A stretch of DNA of 64,000 nucleotides from Kordia antarctica (lineage in GTDB: Bacteria; Bacteroidota; Bacteroidia; Flavobacteriales; Flavobacteriaceae). The stretch's first letter is position 1. Every line of letters starts with the position of its first letter. Of this stretch, positions 42,784 to 52,551 are shown piece after piece. Where the stretch lies: contig NZ_CP019288.1 of NCBI RefSeq assembly GCF_009901525.1, forward strand, positions 2,199,501-2,263,500, given 5' to 3'. Under the pieces are notes generated by a model, which was not told the origin of the DNA, did no database searches, and saw nothing but the letters and a program-made list of their open reading frames with translations. A program made the translations under genes and the position numbers.

Positions 42784-45085
42784 AAAACGCGTACTCACTT
42801 TTTTCACTTTTCTTTGCTTCTTTCTTAGTTTTCAATGTGTTACTTCACAAGAAAATCAGGAGAATAAAATTTTACTGTCTAAATTATTACCTAAAATACA
42901 GAAAAAATACGATGTTGTTTTCTCCTATGTAGATACTGTTTTAAAGAATGTTTTAGTCACTCCACAAATCAATAATGCTGTTTCGCTTGAAACTTTATTA
43001 GATGGTTTTGAATTAGAAACGAATCTTCGGTTTACCTTAATTAATGGACGTTATATTGCCATTACTGTTTTTATTGATCAGATTCAAGAATTGGACGAAA
43101 TTTATTTGACAGAATATATTGCTTCAGGAATTTCCATGAATAGAAACGGGCAAATTACCGTGAAACCTAAAAATTTCGGCATTTTACCTGGCGTTACCGA
43201 ACCTGATGTTTTACTGACGATTCAAGCCTTACCAGGAATTTCAAGTAGTAACGAAACTGTTTCAAATATTAATATTCGTGGCGGAACAAATGATCAGAAT
43301 ATTTTATTGTGGGACGATATTAAAATGTATCAATCTGGACACTTTTTCGGGTTGATTTCTGCATTTAATCCGTATTTCTTAAATAAAGTAATTGTCACTA
43401 AAAACGGAACAAGTGCTAAATTTGGCGATGGTGTTTCTGGAATGATTCAAATGCAACTAGATCATCATCCTAACGATTCTTTAGTCGCTGGCGCGGGATT
43501 AAACTTGATTCATGCAGATGGTTTTGCCAAAATTCAACTCAACAAAAAGATGGAAATACAAGTTTCGGCGCGTCGTTCCATTACCGATTTAGTCGAAACG
43601 CCAACCTACGCAATTTATTTTGATCGTATTTTTCAAGATTCAGATATTACCAATAACAATCAAGAAACGAACAATACAACAACTACAAATAGAGATTTCT
43701 ATTTCTATGATATGAGTACGAAATTCATCTATGATATTTCTAAAACAGATAATATACAGTTTAGTTTTTTGAATATTTTTAATGATTTGAGTTATACGGA
43801 AGAAGCTACGTTAAATAATCAACGAAAAGCTGTGAATAGTGGAATTACACAACGAAATTTGGCTGCTGGTTTGACGTATAATCGAGAATGGTCGCCAGCA
43901 TTTTCTACACAAGTGCAATTGTATCTTTCGAATTATAATTTAGAAGCGACAAATTTTGATATTACCAATAATCAACGGTTATTTCAAGAGAATGATCTCG
44001 CGGATAGCGCATTTAAATTTCATACAAAGTATCGTATTAATGAAAATTTCACGATTCAGAATGGGTATCAGTTTTCTGAGATTGGAATTACCAATATTCA
44101 AGATGTGAGCAATCCACAATTTCGTAGTAATCGTAAAGATGTGATGCGAAATCATGCTGTATATTCTGAATTGAATTATGTTTCAGATAGTTACCGAACG
44201 ATGTTGAATTTTGGAATTAGAGCAAATCAATATGGAAAGATTGATGAATTTCGCTTTGAACCACGTTTGAATTTTAGACAGCAATTTTCTAATTATTTTA
44301 GTGTGTTGGTTTTGGGCGAATATAAAAGTCAAGCCATATCTCAAGTAATTGATTTACAGAATGATTTTTTAGGAATTGAAAAACGTCGTTGGACACTTGC
44401 TAACGGAACTTCTGTTCCATTGATTGAAAGCAAACAGGTTTCTATTGGCGCGCAATACACGAAGAATAATTTGTTGATTAGCGCAGAAGTGTACATCAAG
44501 AAAGTTGACGGAATTACCACGCGAAGTCAAGGTTTTCAGAATCAGTTTCAATTTGTGAATGCTGTTGGAAGTTATACTGCACAAGGAATTGACTTGTTGT
44601 TTAATAAGAAATGGCACGATTTTAATACGTGGTTGAGTTATTCATTTAGTAAAAATGACTACGATTTTATGTCGTTGAATAATGGCGAAATGTTTCCGAA
44701 TAATTTAGATATTACACATAATTTAACGCTTGGCGGAACGTATTCTTGGAAAGCTTTTGAATTTTCTTTAGGAACGTATTATCGCACAGGAAAACCAACA
44801 ACTACGCTTGGTTCGCCAACAGTTGTGAATGGAACTATTAATTACAATTCGCCAAATGCTGAGAATTTAGATGATTATTTTAGAACTGATTTTTCAGCCA
44901 CGTATCGTTTGACACTTTCCAAAAAGAAGAACATCAATTCAAAAATTGGACTTTCTGTTTGGAATGTTTTTGATCAGCAAAATATCTTAAACGAATATTA
45001 TAATTTAGATAATACGGTGATTTCTGAAATACAGAATCAGTCGTTAGGCATTACACCGAATTTGAGTTTTCGTGTGGAATTTTAA
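42776..45085 (+). CDS. TonB-dependent receptor with N-terminal signalling domain
   Basis: Outer-membrane active transporter of the FecA-like, sigma-regulated type; ligand unknown. GTG start inside the end of fecR. A signal peptide spans about residues 1-24. A secretin/TonB short N-terminal domain covers about 30-100 (LLPKIQKKYDVVFSYVDTVL, LLDGFELETNLRFTL), then a TonB-box/plug region: PDVLLTIQALPGISSSNET and NINIRGGTNDQNILLWDD. The barrel extends to the C-terminal aromatic strand PNLSFRVEF. No carboxypeptidase-regulatory-like domain is seen. 769 residues. The overlap with fecR implies translational coupling and strongly ties the three genes into one system. Confidence 0.92.
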   Translation: MTKKRVLTFFTFLCFFLSFQCVTSQENQENKILLSKLLPKIQKKYDVVFSYVDTVLKNVLVTPQINNAVSLETLLDGFELETNLRFTLINGRYIAITVFIDQIQELDEIYLTEYIASGISMNRNGQITVKPKNFGILPGVTEPDVLLTIQALPGISSSNETVSNINIRGGTNDQNILLWDDIKMYQSGHFFGLISAFNPYFLNKVIVTKNGTSAKFGDGVSGMIQMQLDHHPNDSLVAGAGLNLIHADGFAKIQLNKKMEIQVSARRSITDLVETPTYAIYFDRIFQDSDITNNNQETNNTTTTNRDFYFYDMSTKFIYDISKTDNIQFSFLNIFNDLSYTEEATLNNQRKAVNSGITQRNLAAGLTYNREWSPAFSTQVQLYLSNYNLEATNFDITNNQRLFQENDLADSAFKFHTKYRINENFTIQNGYQFSEIGITNIQDVSNPQFRSNRKDVMRNHAVYSELNYVSDSYRTMLNFGIRANQYGKIDEFRFEPRLNFRQQFSNYFSVLVLGEYKSQAISQVIDLQNDFLGIEKRRWTLANGTSVPLIESKQVSIGAQYTKNNLLISAEVYIKKVDGITTRSQGFQNQFQFVNAVGSYTAQGIDLLFNKKWHDFNTWLSYSFSKNDYDFMSLNNGEMFPNNLDITHNLTLGGTYSWKAFEFSLGTYYRTGKPTTTLGSPTVVNGTINYNSPNAENLDDYFRTDFSATYRLTLSKKKNINSKIGLSVWNVFDQQNILNEYYNLDNTVISEIQNQSLGITPNLSFRVEF

Positions 45086-45099
45086 AGTTACTCTTGAAA

Positions 45100-45132
45100 C
45101 GTCATTACGAGGAAGTATGACGAAGTAATCTG
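45100..45132. repeat. Member of the CATTACGAGGAAG dispersed repeat family (inverted)
   Basis: CGTCATTACGAGGAAGTATG then ACGAAGTAATCTG, between convergent genes. The same words appear inverted at 38601-38634. Confidence 0.7.
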
Positions 45133-45234
45133 CTACTCGAGAAGCAGATTGCCACAAGTTTTTTCAAAACTTTCGCAAAGACGTAATCATAAAAATATAG
45201 TAAAATTAAAAACACAAGAAAGCACTTCTCAATT

Positions 45235-48200
45235 TTATCGTTTTTCTAATTTTTTAAGTATAATTTCAATTGCTTTATCCAATTGTGGATTTTCATTTTC
45301 TAAACGCTCTTTAAAGTTTTCGCCAACATATACATCTGGCGTAACTCCATGAGTTTCTAAATTTTTCCCATCCAACGTATAACAGCCCCAAGTTGGTAAT
45401 CGATATGAAGAACCATCAACTAAAGAATTACTGGTTGTAAAAACAATCCATCGATACGTTTCTGTTCCTACAATGGTTCCCATTCCTAGTTCCTTAAAGC
45501 CCGCTGCTGTCATTTCTGCATCAGATAAAGATTGTTCATTTATTAGTAAAACGATAGGTTTATCGCCATAACTAAAATTAGATTGACTCGTTAATTTCCC
45601 TTCTCTGTATTTCCAGTTTAAATATTTTTTTTGACGCAAGAAATTCAATACTGCATCATGTACATTTCCTCCAGTATTATAACGTAGATCTAAAATTAAA
45701 CCGTCTTTGTAAGCTTCTTCACTAACTAAATCATGATAAAATTTGGTTAATTCGCTACCAGACATATTTTTCATATGAACATACGCAACCTTATTGTTCG
45801 TCTTTTTATCAACATACGCTTGATTTTGGTCTTGCCATTCATCATAAACTAAATCTTTAACAGCCCAGAAATTTGCTAGATGCACATTCACACTAAACTC
45901 TTTTCCGTCTCTACTAAATGTCAAACTCATTTCTGACTTGAATTTAGGATTCGTAAAATAGTGCTCTCTATTAGATTTTGTATCAACACTATTTCCATTT
46001 ACAGCAACCAGTTTATCTCCTTTTCTAAGGTCTTTCCCTTTTACATCCGTTGGTCCTTCAGAAACGATTCTTTCTATTACAAACGGATTGTTATTATTAA
46101 AAACAATTCCTGTTTCTAATGTCTGAGTGCCATAATAAGTTTGCTCTTCTTTACCATTTGATCTAAACCCAAAGTGAGACGTATTTAACTCACCAAGCAT
46201 ATCGTTAAAAATTAATCTTAAATTACCTCTACTAGAAACATAAGGCAAATATGCAGCATAATCATCTCTTAGTTTTTGCCAGTTTTCTCCATGAAAATTC
46301 TCATCATAAAAATTCTCTTCCATTCCAGCCCAAGCTTCATAATACATTTGGTTAAATTCATCTGATAATGATTTATTAAAACTATAATCAATTGCAATTG
46401 GTTTTAACTTATTAGTGCCTAAATTCACGGTATTTATAATTCCTTTAGATAAGATATAGTGTTTTTTATCTACAGTAATAAATTGATAACCAAACATAGG
46501 CGTATCATTTAATTTAACCGTTTTATTATCTTCAAAAGGTTCTAAAGTAGTTTTCCATAGCTTACTTTTTCCTTGATCGTGATTCGATATATATAAAATA
46601 TGTGTTTTGTTTCCGTCATTTATAACCGTGATATTGCGTTGATTACCAAATCTTGGACTAATCGCTGTTAACCTATCCATCAACCCTTTTTCGTTGATAG
46701 TAACAATGACTTTTTCTTTTACTTTCTCCTTTTCATCTTCTTTATCTTCTTTGTCTTCTTTGTCCTTTTTATCTTTCTTCTCTTCTTCTTTAAAAAGTTC
46801 GTTTACTTTATCTATTTTAAAAGGTTTTTCATATTTATCTAAAGCCATTTGATATACTTTAGATTTCCCATTTCCTCCACTAGGAAATCTTGGCACTGTC
46901 CTTTCGGAAGAGAAATAAATATATTTTCCATCAGAAGACCAAGCTGGTTCAGATTCTGAAACTTTAGTATTGGTTAAGTTTTTTGTTTGCTTTGTAGTTA
47001 AGTTATGCACGAAAATATCTGCTTCAAAATCTCTGTAAGCAGTGTATAAAATATAGTTTCCATCTGGAGAAAAATAAGGGTCAGCATTATAGATTCCCCA
47101 CAATTCATCTTTCACGATCAATTCACTTTTATATGTTTTTAAGTCGATTGTATAGATTTCGTTTCTACCTCTTAAATACACACCTTTAGTTTTGTCTATA
47201 TTTAGCGTAATTTGTCTGTTATTGCTCTTATTTTTTGTGAGTTGATTTGTTGTTGACGTTCCATCTGCTTTGGTTACAAACCAATTGTAATATCCTTTAT
47301 CAGACCTTGAAAAAACTACTGAATTATTATCGCTTAGCCATTTCACTTCTTTCACAGCTTCTAAAGGATTTGTTTGTATTTCTTTTACAAACTTTCCTTT
47401 TACATCAGAAATAAATAATTTTCCTCTAGATATAAACGCCATTTTTTTACCATCTGAAGAAATATCGAAAAATGTAATGTTCCCTTTTACATCATACGAT
47501 TGTTCTTTGTTGATTGTTGAATTTCTATTGATATTGAAATTCAGTTTTTTGGTAGAATTTTTAGCAACATCATATACAAATAATTGATATTCTTTTCTAA
47601 AAACTACTTTTTCACCATTTGCAGAAACCTTTGGCCACATAATTGACGTAGAAAAACTTGTCAACCTTTTCTTTTCCCCATTTTGGAATGTGTACAGATT
47701 ATATTCTCCATTATGCTGATCTGATTTAAAGTAAATAGTACCTGATTTATCTATCGTTGTTCCAAAATCTTTTCCTCTATAAGATGTATGTTTTGTATAT
47801 TTTTTTGATTTTAAATTGTATGATTTTATATCTGGATTGTAATCTCCTTTGTATCTTTTTCTATGCGCAAAACGTGAGCTTTCCCAAGATTCATTAAAAT
47901 AAATATCATTTGTTTTTGGGTGTTCTACAACATTATGAATCGTATTGAAATAGTGATTGAAAGTTCTTTTTGGAGTTCCTCCATTAATATTCACTGTATA
48001 ATTTGTCACAGAATTATATCTGCCAGATGTGAAATTGATCGTTTTACTATCCCAATTCCAAGAAGAAACCATATCGCCACTTTGATGAAATGTAAGTTGT
48101 GTAATTTCCCCACCTTTTAAAGGCATTACATACACATCATAATTTCCGAATTGATTACTAGAGAACGCCAACCATTTACCATCTGGTGAAACACTTGGGT

Positions 48201-48414
48201 TCGTTTCTGATCCGTCCATAGCAGTCAATCTAAAAGCATCTCCACCACTTGAAGAAACTTTCCACAAATCGCCTTCAAAACTAAAAATAACATCATTTGC
48301 GTCAGGCGTTAATGTTGGTTTTAAAGTAAAATGAACAGCATCAAAATTTTTCTGTTGCGCATTCACAAAGGATACTATTATAAAGACGAAAAAGATACAG
48401 ATTTTTTTATACAT
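45235..48414 (-). CDS. Tricorn-like S41 peptidase
   Basis: Exported peptidase related to tricorn core proteases. A signal peptide spans residues 1-19. PD40-type beta-propeller repeats occupy about 25-520 (KPTLTPDANDVIFSFEGDLW, NPSVSPDGKWLAFSS, PYFSPDGNYILYTAYRD). A very acidic-basic linker near 548-580 is made of Lys-Asp-Lys-Glu-Asp repeats. A PDZ-like domain near 750-840 contains LRKGDKLVAVNGNSVD. The S41 domain has NEQSLSDAEMTAAGFKELGM with the nucleophile Ser near residue 964. 1059 residues, normal for the family. Monocistronic, with a candidate -7 box 112 bp upstream. Confidence 0.93.
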   Translation of the reverse strand: MYKKICIFFVFIIVSFVNAQQKNFDAVHFTLKPTLTPDANDVIFSFEGDLWKVSSSGGDAFRLTAMDGSETNPSVSPDGKWLAFSSNQFGNYDVYVMPLKGGEITQLTFHQSGDMVSSWNWDSKTINFTSGRYNSVTNYTVNINGGTPKRTFNHYFNTIHNVVEHPKTNDIYFNESWESSRFAHRKRYKGDYNPDIKSYNLKSKKYTKHTSYRGKDFGTTIDKSGTIYFKSDQHNGEYNLYTFQNGEKKRLTSFSTSIMWPKVSANGEKVVFRKEYQLFVYDVAKNSTKKLNFNINRNSTINKEQSYDVKGNITFFDISSDGKKMAFISRGKLFISDVKGKFVKEIQTNPLEAVKEVKWLSDNNSVVFSRSDKGYYNWFVTKADGTSTTNQLTKNKSNNRQITLNIDKTKGVYLRGRNEIYTIDLKTYKSELIVKDELWGIYNADPYFSPDGNYILYTAYRDFEADIFVHNLTTKQTKNLTNTKVSESEPAWSSDGKYIYFSSERTVPRFPSGGNGKSKVYQMALDKYEKPFKIDKVNELFKEEEKKDKKDKEDKEDKEDEKEKVKEKVIVTINEKGLMDRLTAISPRFGNQRNITVINDGNKTHILYISNHDQGKSKLWKTTLEPFEDNKTVKLNDTPMFGYQFITVDKKHYILSKGIINTVNLGTNKLKPIAIDYSFNKSLSDEFNQMYYEAWAGMEENFYDENFHGENWQKLRDDYAAYLPYVSSRGNLRLIFNDMLGELNTSHFGFRSNGKEEQTYYGTQTLETGIVFNNNNPFVIERIVSEGPTDVKGKDLRKGDKLVAVNGNSVDTKSNREHYFTNPKFKSEMSLTFSRDGKEFSVNVHLANFWAVKDLVYDEWQDQNQAYVDKKTNNKVAYVHMKNMSGSELTKFYHDLVSEEAYKDGLILDLRYNTGGNVHDAVLNFLRQKKYLNWKYREGKLTSQSNFSYGDKPIVLLINEQSLSDAEMTAAGFKELGMGTIVGTETYRWIVFTTSNSLVDGSSYRLPTWGCYTLDGKNLETHGVTPDVYVGENFKERLENENPQLDKAIEIILKKLEKR

Positions 48415-48715
48415 GGTTAAAAGGTATATTATTTTTATTCAAAATAGAACATTGATTATAATTACTGTAAGCATCGAAATAGCGCTAAAAAGCTATAATT
48501 CAATCCCGAAAACAACGAAGATATAAACTTAAATTTTATTTTAAAGACGAACATATTAAGTTTTATCATTCTTAACTTGATTCAGTATTAATTCAGAATC
48601 ACATTACTACAAGTTCATGATTATGTGACCCTGAATCAAGTTCAGGGTGACGTAAAAAAGAAATATCAAAAATAGTAAGATCCTGAAACAAGTTCAGGAT
48701 GATTTTCTTCGAAAA
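48415..48715. other. Repeat-bearing spacer
   Basis: No gene. It contains several short palindromes of the form CTGAATCAAGTTCAG (for example 48,632-48,649) and a variant CCTGAAACAAGTTCAGG near 48,681, which form hairpins after the argS stop codon. Confidence 0.55.
48526..48533 (-). promoter_or_regulatory. Candidate -7 box TATCTTCG for the tricorn-like gene
   Basis: Same octamer as upstream of ffh, 112 bp before the ATG, which would imply a long 5' leader. Confidence 0.35.
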
Positions 48716-50812
48716 TCACATTCGCTCAGGAACTTCAATTCCTAACAACGTAAACGCTGATTTGATCGTGTCTCCTACTTTTTTGGATAGTTGCACTCTG
48801 AATACTTTTTTCGCTTCGTCTTCTTCTCCTAAAATGTAAATATTTTGGAAGAATGAATTGTAGAGTTTTACCAAATCGTATGTGTAGTTTGCAATTACTG
48901 CAGGACTTTGATTGTTTGCCGCTAATTCTACAGCCGCAGGATATCCTTGCAATTGTTTTACAATTTCTTTTTCGCGAATATCAATCTCAATTCCTGTGAT
49001 TTCTGCTGAATAATCAAAGTCAGCCTTTCGTAAAATTGACTGAATTCGCGCGTATGTATATTGAATGAAAGGACCTGTATTTCCTGCAAAGTCAATCGAT
49101 TCTTTCGGATCAAATAAGATTCGTTTTTTTGGATCTACTTTTAGAATGAAATATTTTAATGCGCCCATTCCAATGATTTTGTACAACGCTTCTTTTTCTT
49201 CATCGGAATAACCTTCTAACTTGCCTAATTCTTCTGAGATTTCTTTCGCAGTTGTTGCCATTTCAGTCATTAGTTCATCTGCATCAACGACAGTTCCTTC
49301 ACGGCTTTTCATTTTTCCGCTTGGTAAATCTACCATTCCGTACGATAAATGCGCTAAGTTTTTAGACCATTCGAATCCGAGTTTTTTCAAGATTAAGAAT
49401 AATACTGAAAAGTGATAATCTTGCTCGTTTCCAACGGTGTAAATCATTCCGCCAATGTCTGGATAATCTTTTACACGCTGAATTGCCGTTCCGATATCTT
49501 GCGTCATATACACCGCAGTTCCGTCTGAACGTAAAACTATTTTTTCGTCTAAACCATCTTCCGTTAAATCACACCAAACTGAACCATCTTCTTTTGCATA
49601 GAAAACACCTTTTTCAATTCCTTGTTGTACTACATCTTTTCCTAAAAGATACGTATCACTTTCATAGTATAACGCATCAAAATCAACACCTAAGTTTTTA
49701 TAGGTAGTTGCAAAACCATCATAAACCCATTGGTTCATCTTCTTCCAAAGTGCAACGACTTCTTCATCGCCAGCTTCCCAATCACGCAACATTTGTTGTG
49801 CTGCATTCATAATTTCGGTCGTGTCTCTTGCTATTTTAGAAATCTTTCTAGATTCTTCGGAAATTTTACCTTCCAAATCCGTAACACGCTTTACAAGTTT
49901 ATCAAACTGTTTTGTTTTCTTTTTAGTCGCTTCTTCTGCTGCTTCTGCAGTATTGTCTAATATAGATTTTGAAATACTAGAAATTAACATGTTGTTGTCA
50001 ATTACAGTTTCCAGTTGTATTTCAAATTCATTACCTAATTGTGCAATTGATGTATAATCTAACTTTTCAAGTTCCTCTTTTTTCTTTGTACCCAATGTTT
50101 CTATCAATGCATTATGCGCATTGATTTGAGCTTCTAAAGCTGTTGGAGGATCTATGATATTATTTATATAATTTTCAAAAATTGGTCTTGCCTCTTCACG
50201 TAATTTCATTTCGAACAATACGTAATATTTCCCAACCAATTTATCACCTTTTTCATCAACCGTTGGCGTTTCTCCGTTTCCGAAACGTTCCCAAGCCAAC
50301 ATCGATTTGCAGATGTGAATTCCACGATCATTAATGATTTGTGTTTTGTATACTTTTTTTCCAGAAGCTTTGATAATTTCCGAAACACTATATCCTAATA
50401 AGTTGTTACGAACGTGTCCTAAATGCAATGGTTTGTTCGTGTTTGGTGAGGAATATTCAACCATTACCGCAGATTCTCCTGCCGTTGGAGTTGTATGACC
50501 AAACGTATCATTTTTGACAATATTCGCGAAGAAATTTAAATAGAAAGAATCATCTATCACTAGATTTAAAAAACCTTTTACAACGTTGAAACTGCTTATT
50601 TCTGAAACATGTTCTAGTAAATAGTTTCCTAATTCTTCTCCAAGTTGCGCCGGATTCATCTTTTTAACGCGGAGCATCGGAAATACCACAACTGTAATAT
50701 CACCTTCAAAATCCTTTCTTGTAGCTTGAAATTCTACAGTATCTAATGTAGCGCTGTACAAGGTTTGAAATGCTTCTTTGATTTTTTCCGTTAAGGCTTC
50801 TTGAATATTCAT
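48716..50812 (-). CDS. argS: Arginyl-tRNA synthetase with a large insertion
   Basis: Class I aminoacyl-tRNA synthetase that charges tRNA-Arg. An N-terminal Add-1 domain (residues 1-105) precedes the catalytic domain with HIGH-type HLGHVRNN at 130-137 and, in place of KMSKS, GKMKSREGT. The C-terminal anticodon-binding domain ends AFTLLGIEVPERM. The product has 698 residues, whereas family members I know from this phylum are about 590. The extra 100 or so residues fall between GKYYV (194) and AQQMLRDWEAGDE (338), are Lys/Glu-rich and look like a coiled coil. The frame is intact, so this is an insertion, not an assembly error signature. A TATCTTTG box lies upstream. Confidence 0.95.
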   Translation of the reverse strand: MNIQEALTEKIKEAFQTLYSATLDTVEFQATRKDFEGDITVVVFPMLRVKKMNPAQLGEELGNYLLEHVSEISSFNVVKGFLNLVIDDSFYLNFFANIVKNDTFGHTTPTAGESAVMVEYSSPNTNKPLHLGHVRNNLLGYSVSEIIKASGKKVYKTQIINDRGIHICKSMLAWERFGNGETPTVDEKGDKLVGKYYVLFEMKLREEARPIFENYINNIIDPPTALEAQINAHNALIETLGTKKKEELEKLDYTSIAQLGNEFEIQLETVIDNNMLISSISKSILDNTAEAAEEATKKKTKQFDKLVKRVTDLEGKISEESRKISKIARDTTEIMNAAQQMLRDWEAGDEEVVALWKKMNQWVYDGFATTYKNLGVDFDALYYESDTYLLGKDVVQQGIEKGVFYAKEDGSVWCDLTEDGLDEKIVLRSDGTAVYMTQDIGTAIQRVKDYPDIGGMIYTVGNEQDYHFSVLFLILKKLGFEWSKNLAHLSYGMVDLPSGKMKSREGTVVDADELMTEMATTAKEISEELGKLEGYSDEEKEALYKIIGMGALKYFILKVDPKKRILFDPKESIDFAGNTGPFIQYTYARIQSILRKADFDYSAEITGIEIDIREKEIVKQLQGYPAAVELAANNQSPAVIANYTYDLVKLYNSFFQNIYILGEEDEAKKVFRVQLSKKVGDTIKSAFTLLGIEVPERM

Positions 50813-50832
50813 TACTCCTAAAATTTGAGGTG

Positions 50833-50840
50833 CAAAGATA
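50833..50840 (-). promoter_or_regulatory. Candidate -7 box TATCTTTG for argS
   Basis: Reverse-strand match to TAnnTTTG, 20 bp before the ATG. Confidence 0.5.
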
Positions 50841-51187
50841 TTAATTATTGGGTATGTTTAACGAAAGTTGTTGTAGATAATTATTTTAAACCAGTATTGC
50901 CCAATTATAGATATGAGACCGCTTACTTCGACTTTGCTCAGCACAAGTCGCTGTTAGATTATAGAATAAAGACTTGATACTTACTATTTGATAATCAGTC
51001 GTGATTTTAAACAGTTTTGAAAAAATTATTTTTATGGGTTTTAATTTGATCATTAAGCAGCTTTAATTTTTCAAATTGATCTTTTGAGATTGGATTCTTT
51101 AAAATTTTATGGCTTCAAAAATTCTTAACGAAAAATAAATACTACACTGCGGAAAAAGAAACCGTTACTTGCAATGTTAATTTCGTT
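50841..51187. other. Gene-free spacer between argS and the Rrf2 gene
   Basis: No ORF is convincing. It contains the 20-bp word GGCTTCAAAAATTCTTAACG at about 51,110-51,129, which also occurs at about 32,500-32,519 beside SRPBCC fragment B, and a 'cttcgactttgctcagcac' repeat word near 50,926. Confidence 0.5.
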
Positions 51188-51601
51188 TTATAAACTCGTG
51201 AGATCTTCTAGAGTTTTGTTCTCTAAAACGGCGAGCATGTTATCGCGTACTTCTAACATTAAATGATGCAATCCGCATTTGGTTTCGTCCACGCAATCAT
51301 CACACTTTTCATAGAAATTTAAACTTACACATGGAAGCAAGGCAATTGGCCCTTCTAAGATTCGAATGAGTGAAGCTACTTTGATTTCATTTGGCATTTT
51401 GATTAAGTAATAACCGCCACCTTTTCCTTTTTTGGAACCGAGAAAACCATTGTTTTTTAGTTGGAGTAAAATTGCTTCTAAGAATTTTTTAGAAATTTTT
51501 TCTTCTGTAGCAATTTCTGAGATTAACACAGGTGAGTCGCCGCCTTTTCGCGCTATGTAACTTAATGCCTTTAATCCGTATTTTGTTTTTTTAGAAAGCA
51601 T
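51188..51601 (-). CDS. Rrf2 family transcriptional regulator
   Basis: Winged-helix repressor of the Rrf2/IscR/CymR family. The N-terminus MLSKKTKYGLKALSYIARKG and the recognition helix SKKFLEAILLQLKNNGFLGS are typical, followed by the wing KGKGGGYYLIKMP. Cysteines 91, 100, 103 and 109 (LPCVSLNFYEKC, DDCVDETKC) could ligate an iron-sulfur cluster or zinc. 137 residues. The target genes are unknown. It has no co-directional partner close by. Confidence 0.93.
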   Translation of the reverse strand: MLSKKTKYGLKALSYIARKGGDSPVLISEIATEEKISKKFLEAILLQLKNNGFLGSKKGKGGGYYLIKMPNEIKVASLIRILEGPIALLPCVSLNFYEKCDDCVDETKCGLHHLMLEVRDNMLAVLENKTLEDLTSL

Positions 51602-51777
51602 GTGAATGATTTTCAGATAATGATAACGTTTCGAGGCATTTCAATCTTGTGTATAAAAGTAAATGGTTGTTTGTTAAAAACAAAAATATTTGATGATTAT
51701 CTACTATTTTGATGATTTTGGTAGTGAATCGTCATAATTTAACACTTTTAAACGCCTTTGCTAATTGTATACTTAAT

Positions 51778-52344
51778 TTACGAATTTTCAATATCTTCTT
51801 TGCCTTCTTCTATTTTTTCTTCATCGTCTTCTGTGTATAACATGTCATGATCTTCTCCTAGTCCGATGATGGAAATAATGTTTGTAACAGCTGTATACAG
51901 CATCAAAATTACTGTAATCATCATTCCACTAATAATAGACGTAAATATGAGAGTAAGCCAATAAATACTATTGAACCAACTTGTTGGCACTTGATCAGAT
52001 TCCATAATTGGCATGTTAAAAAATTGAAAAAGTATTAACGCCGAAATAAAGAGAATTACATCAAACTTTGCAATGTTTAATACTTGTTTGTAATGTTTCT
52101 TTTTTAACGTATTGTCAGATCCTGAACTTACACTTATTAACGTAAGTAACAATGCTAAAATTGTCGCTGATGCTAGTACAATTGTATTACACAACATATT
52201 CAATCCAGAAAGTTGACCTTCTAATAATTGCTTGGCTTCATATCCTGAGACGTTTCCCATGAGAAATACACCAATTCCAGTAAAGGAAGTTGCAATAATT
52301 CCTCCTAATAAAGCGATTTTATGTGTTTTAAAAAATTCGATCAT
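51778..52344 (-). CDS. Hypothetical membrane protein
   Basis: Four hydrophobic helices over 188 residues: about 9-31 (IALLGGIIATSFTGIGVFLM), 47-70 (NMLCNTIVLASATILALLLT), 93-113 (FDVILFISALILFQFF) and 125-158 (WLTLIFTSIISGMMITVILM). A highly acidic cytoplasmic tail follows (TEDDEEKIEEGKEDIE). The start MIEFFKTHK at 52344 is preferred because a TATATTTG box lies 28 bp upstream of it. No family is recognised. Confidence 0.7.
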   Translation of the reverse strand: MIEFFKTHKIALLGGIIATSFTGIGVFLMGNVSGYEAKQLLEGQLSGLNMLCNTIVLASATILALLLTLISVSSGSDNTLKKKHYKQVLNIAKFDVILFISALILFQFFNMPIMESDQVPTSWFNSIYWLTLIFTSIISGMMITVILMLYTAVTNIISIIGLGEDHDMLYTEDDEEKIEEGKEDIENS

Positions 52345-52371
52345 GATGTGATAGTCTTTGTAAAGTTTCAA

Positions 52372-52379
52372 CAAATATA
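52372..52379 (-). promoter_or_regulatory. Candidate -7 box TATATTTG for the membrane-protein gene
   Basis: Reverse-strand match to TAnnTTTG; it overlaps the alternative upstream ATG at 52374 and so supports the downstream start. Confidence 0.45.
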
Positions 52380-52508
52380 ATTTTGGAAATCCGATTTTGA
52401 TATTGCATACGATTTTATAATTAGCTCAAATACTATTTTAAGCATGTTTGTCTCAAATACAATACCACAAAACACGTAACATTCTCATACTGTGTGGTTT
52501 TATTTTAG

Positions 52509-52516
52509 TATTTTTG
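52509..52516 (+). promoter_or_regulatory. Candidate -7 box TATTTTTG for the 482-residue secreted-protein gene
   Basis: TAnnTTTG match 36 bp before the ATG at 52552. Confidence 0.45.
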
Positions 52517-52551
52517 CCATCGATTATAGTATAAATCTATTAATACATTAC

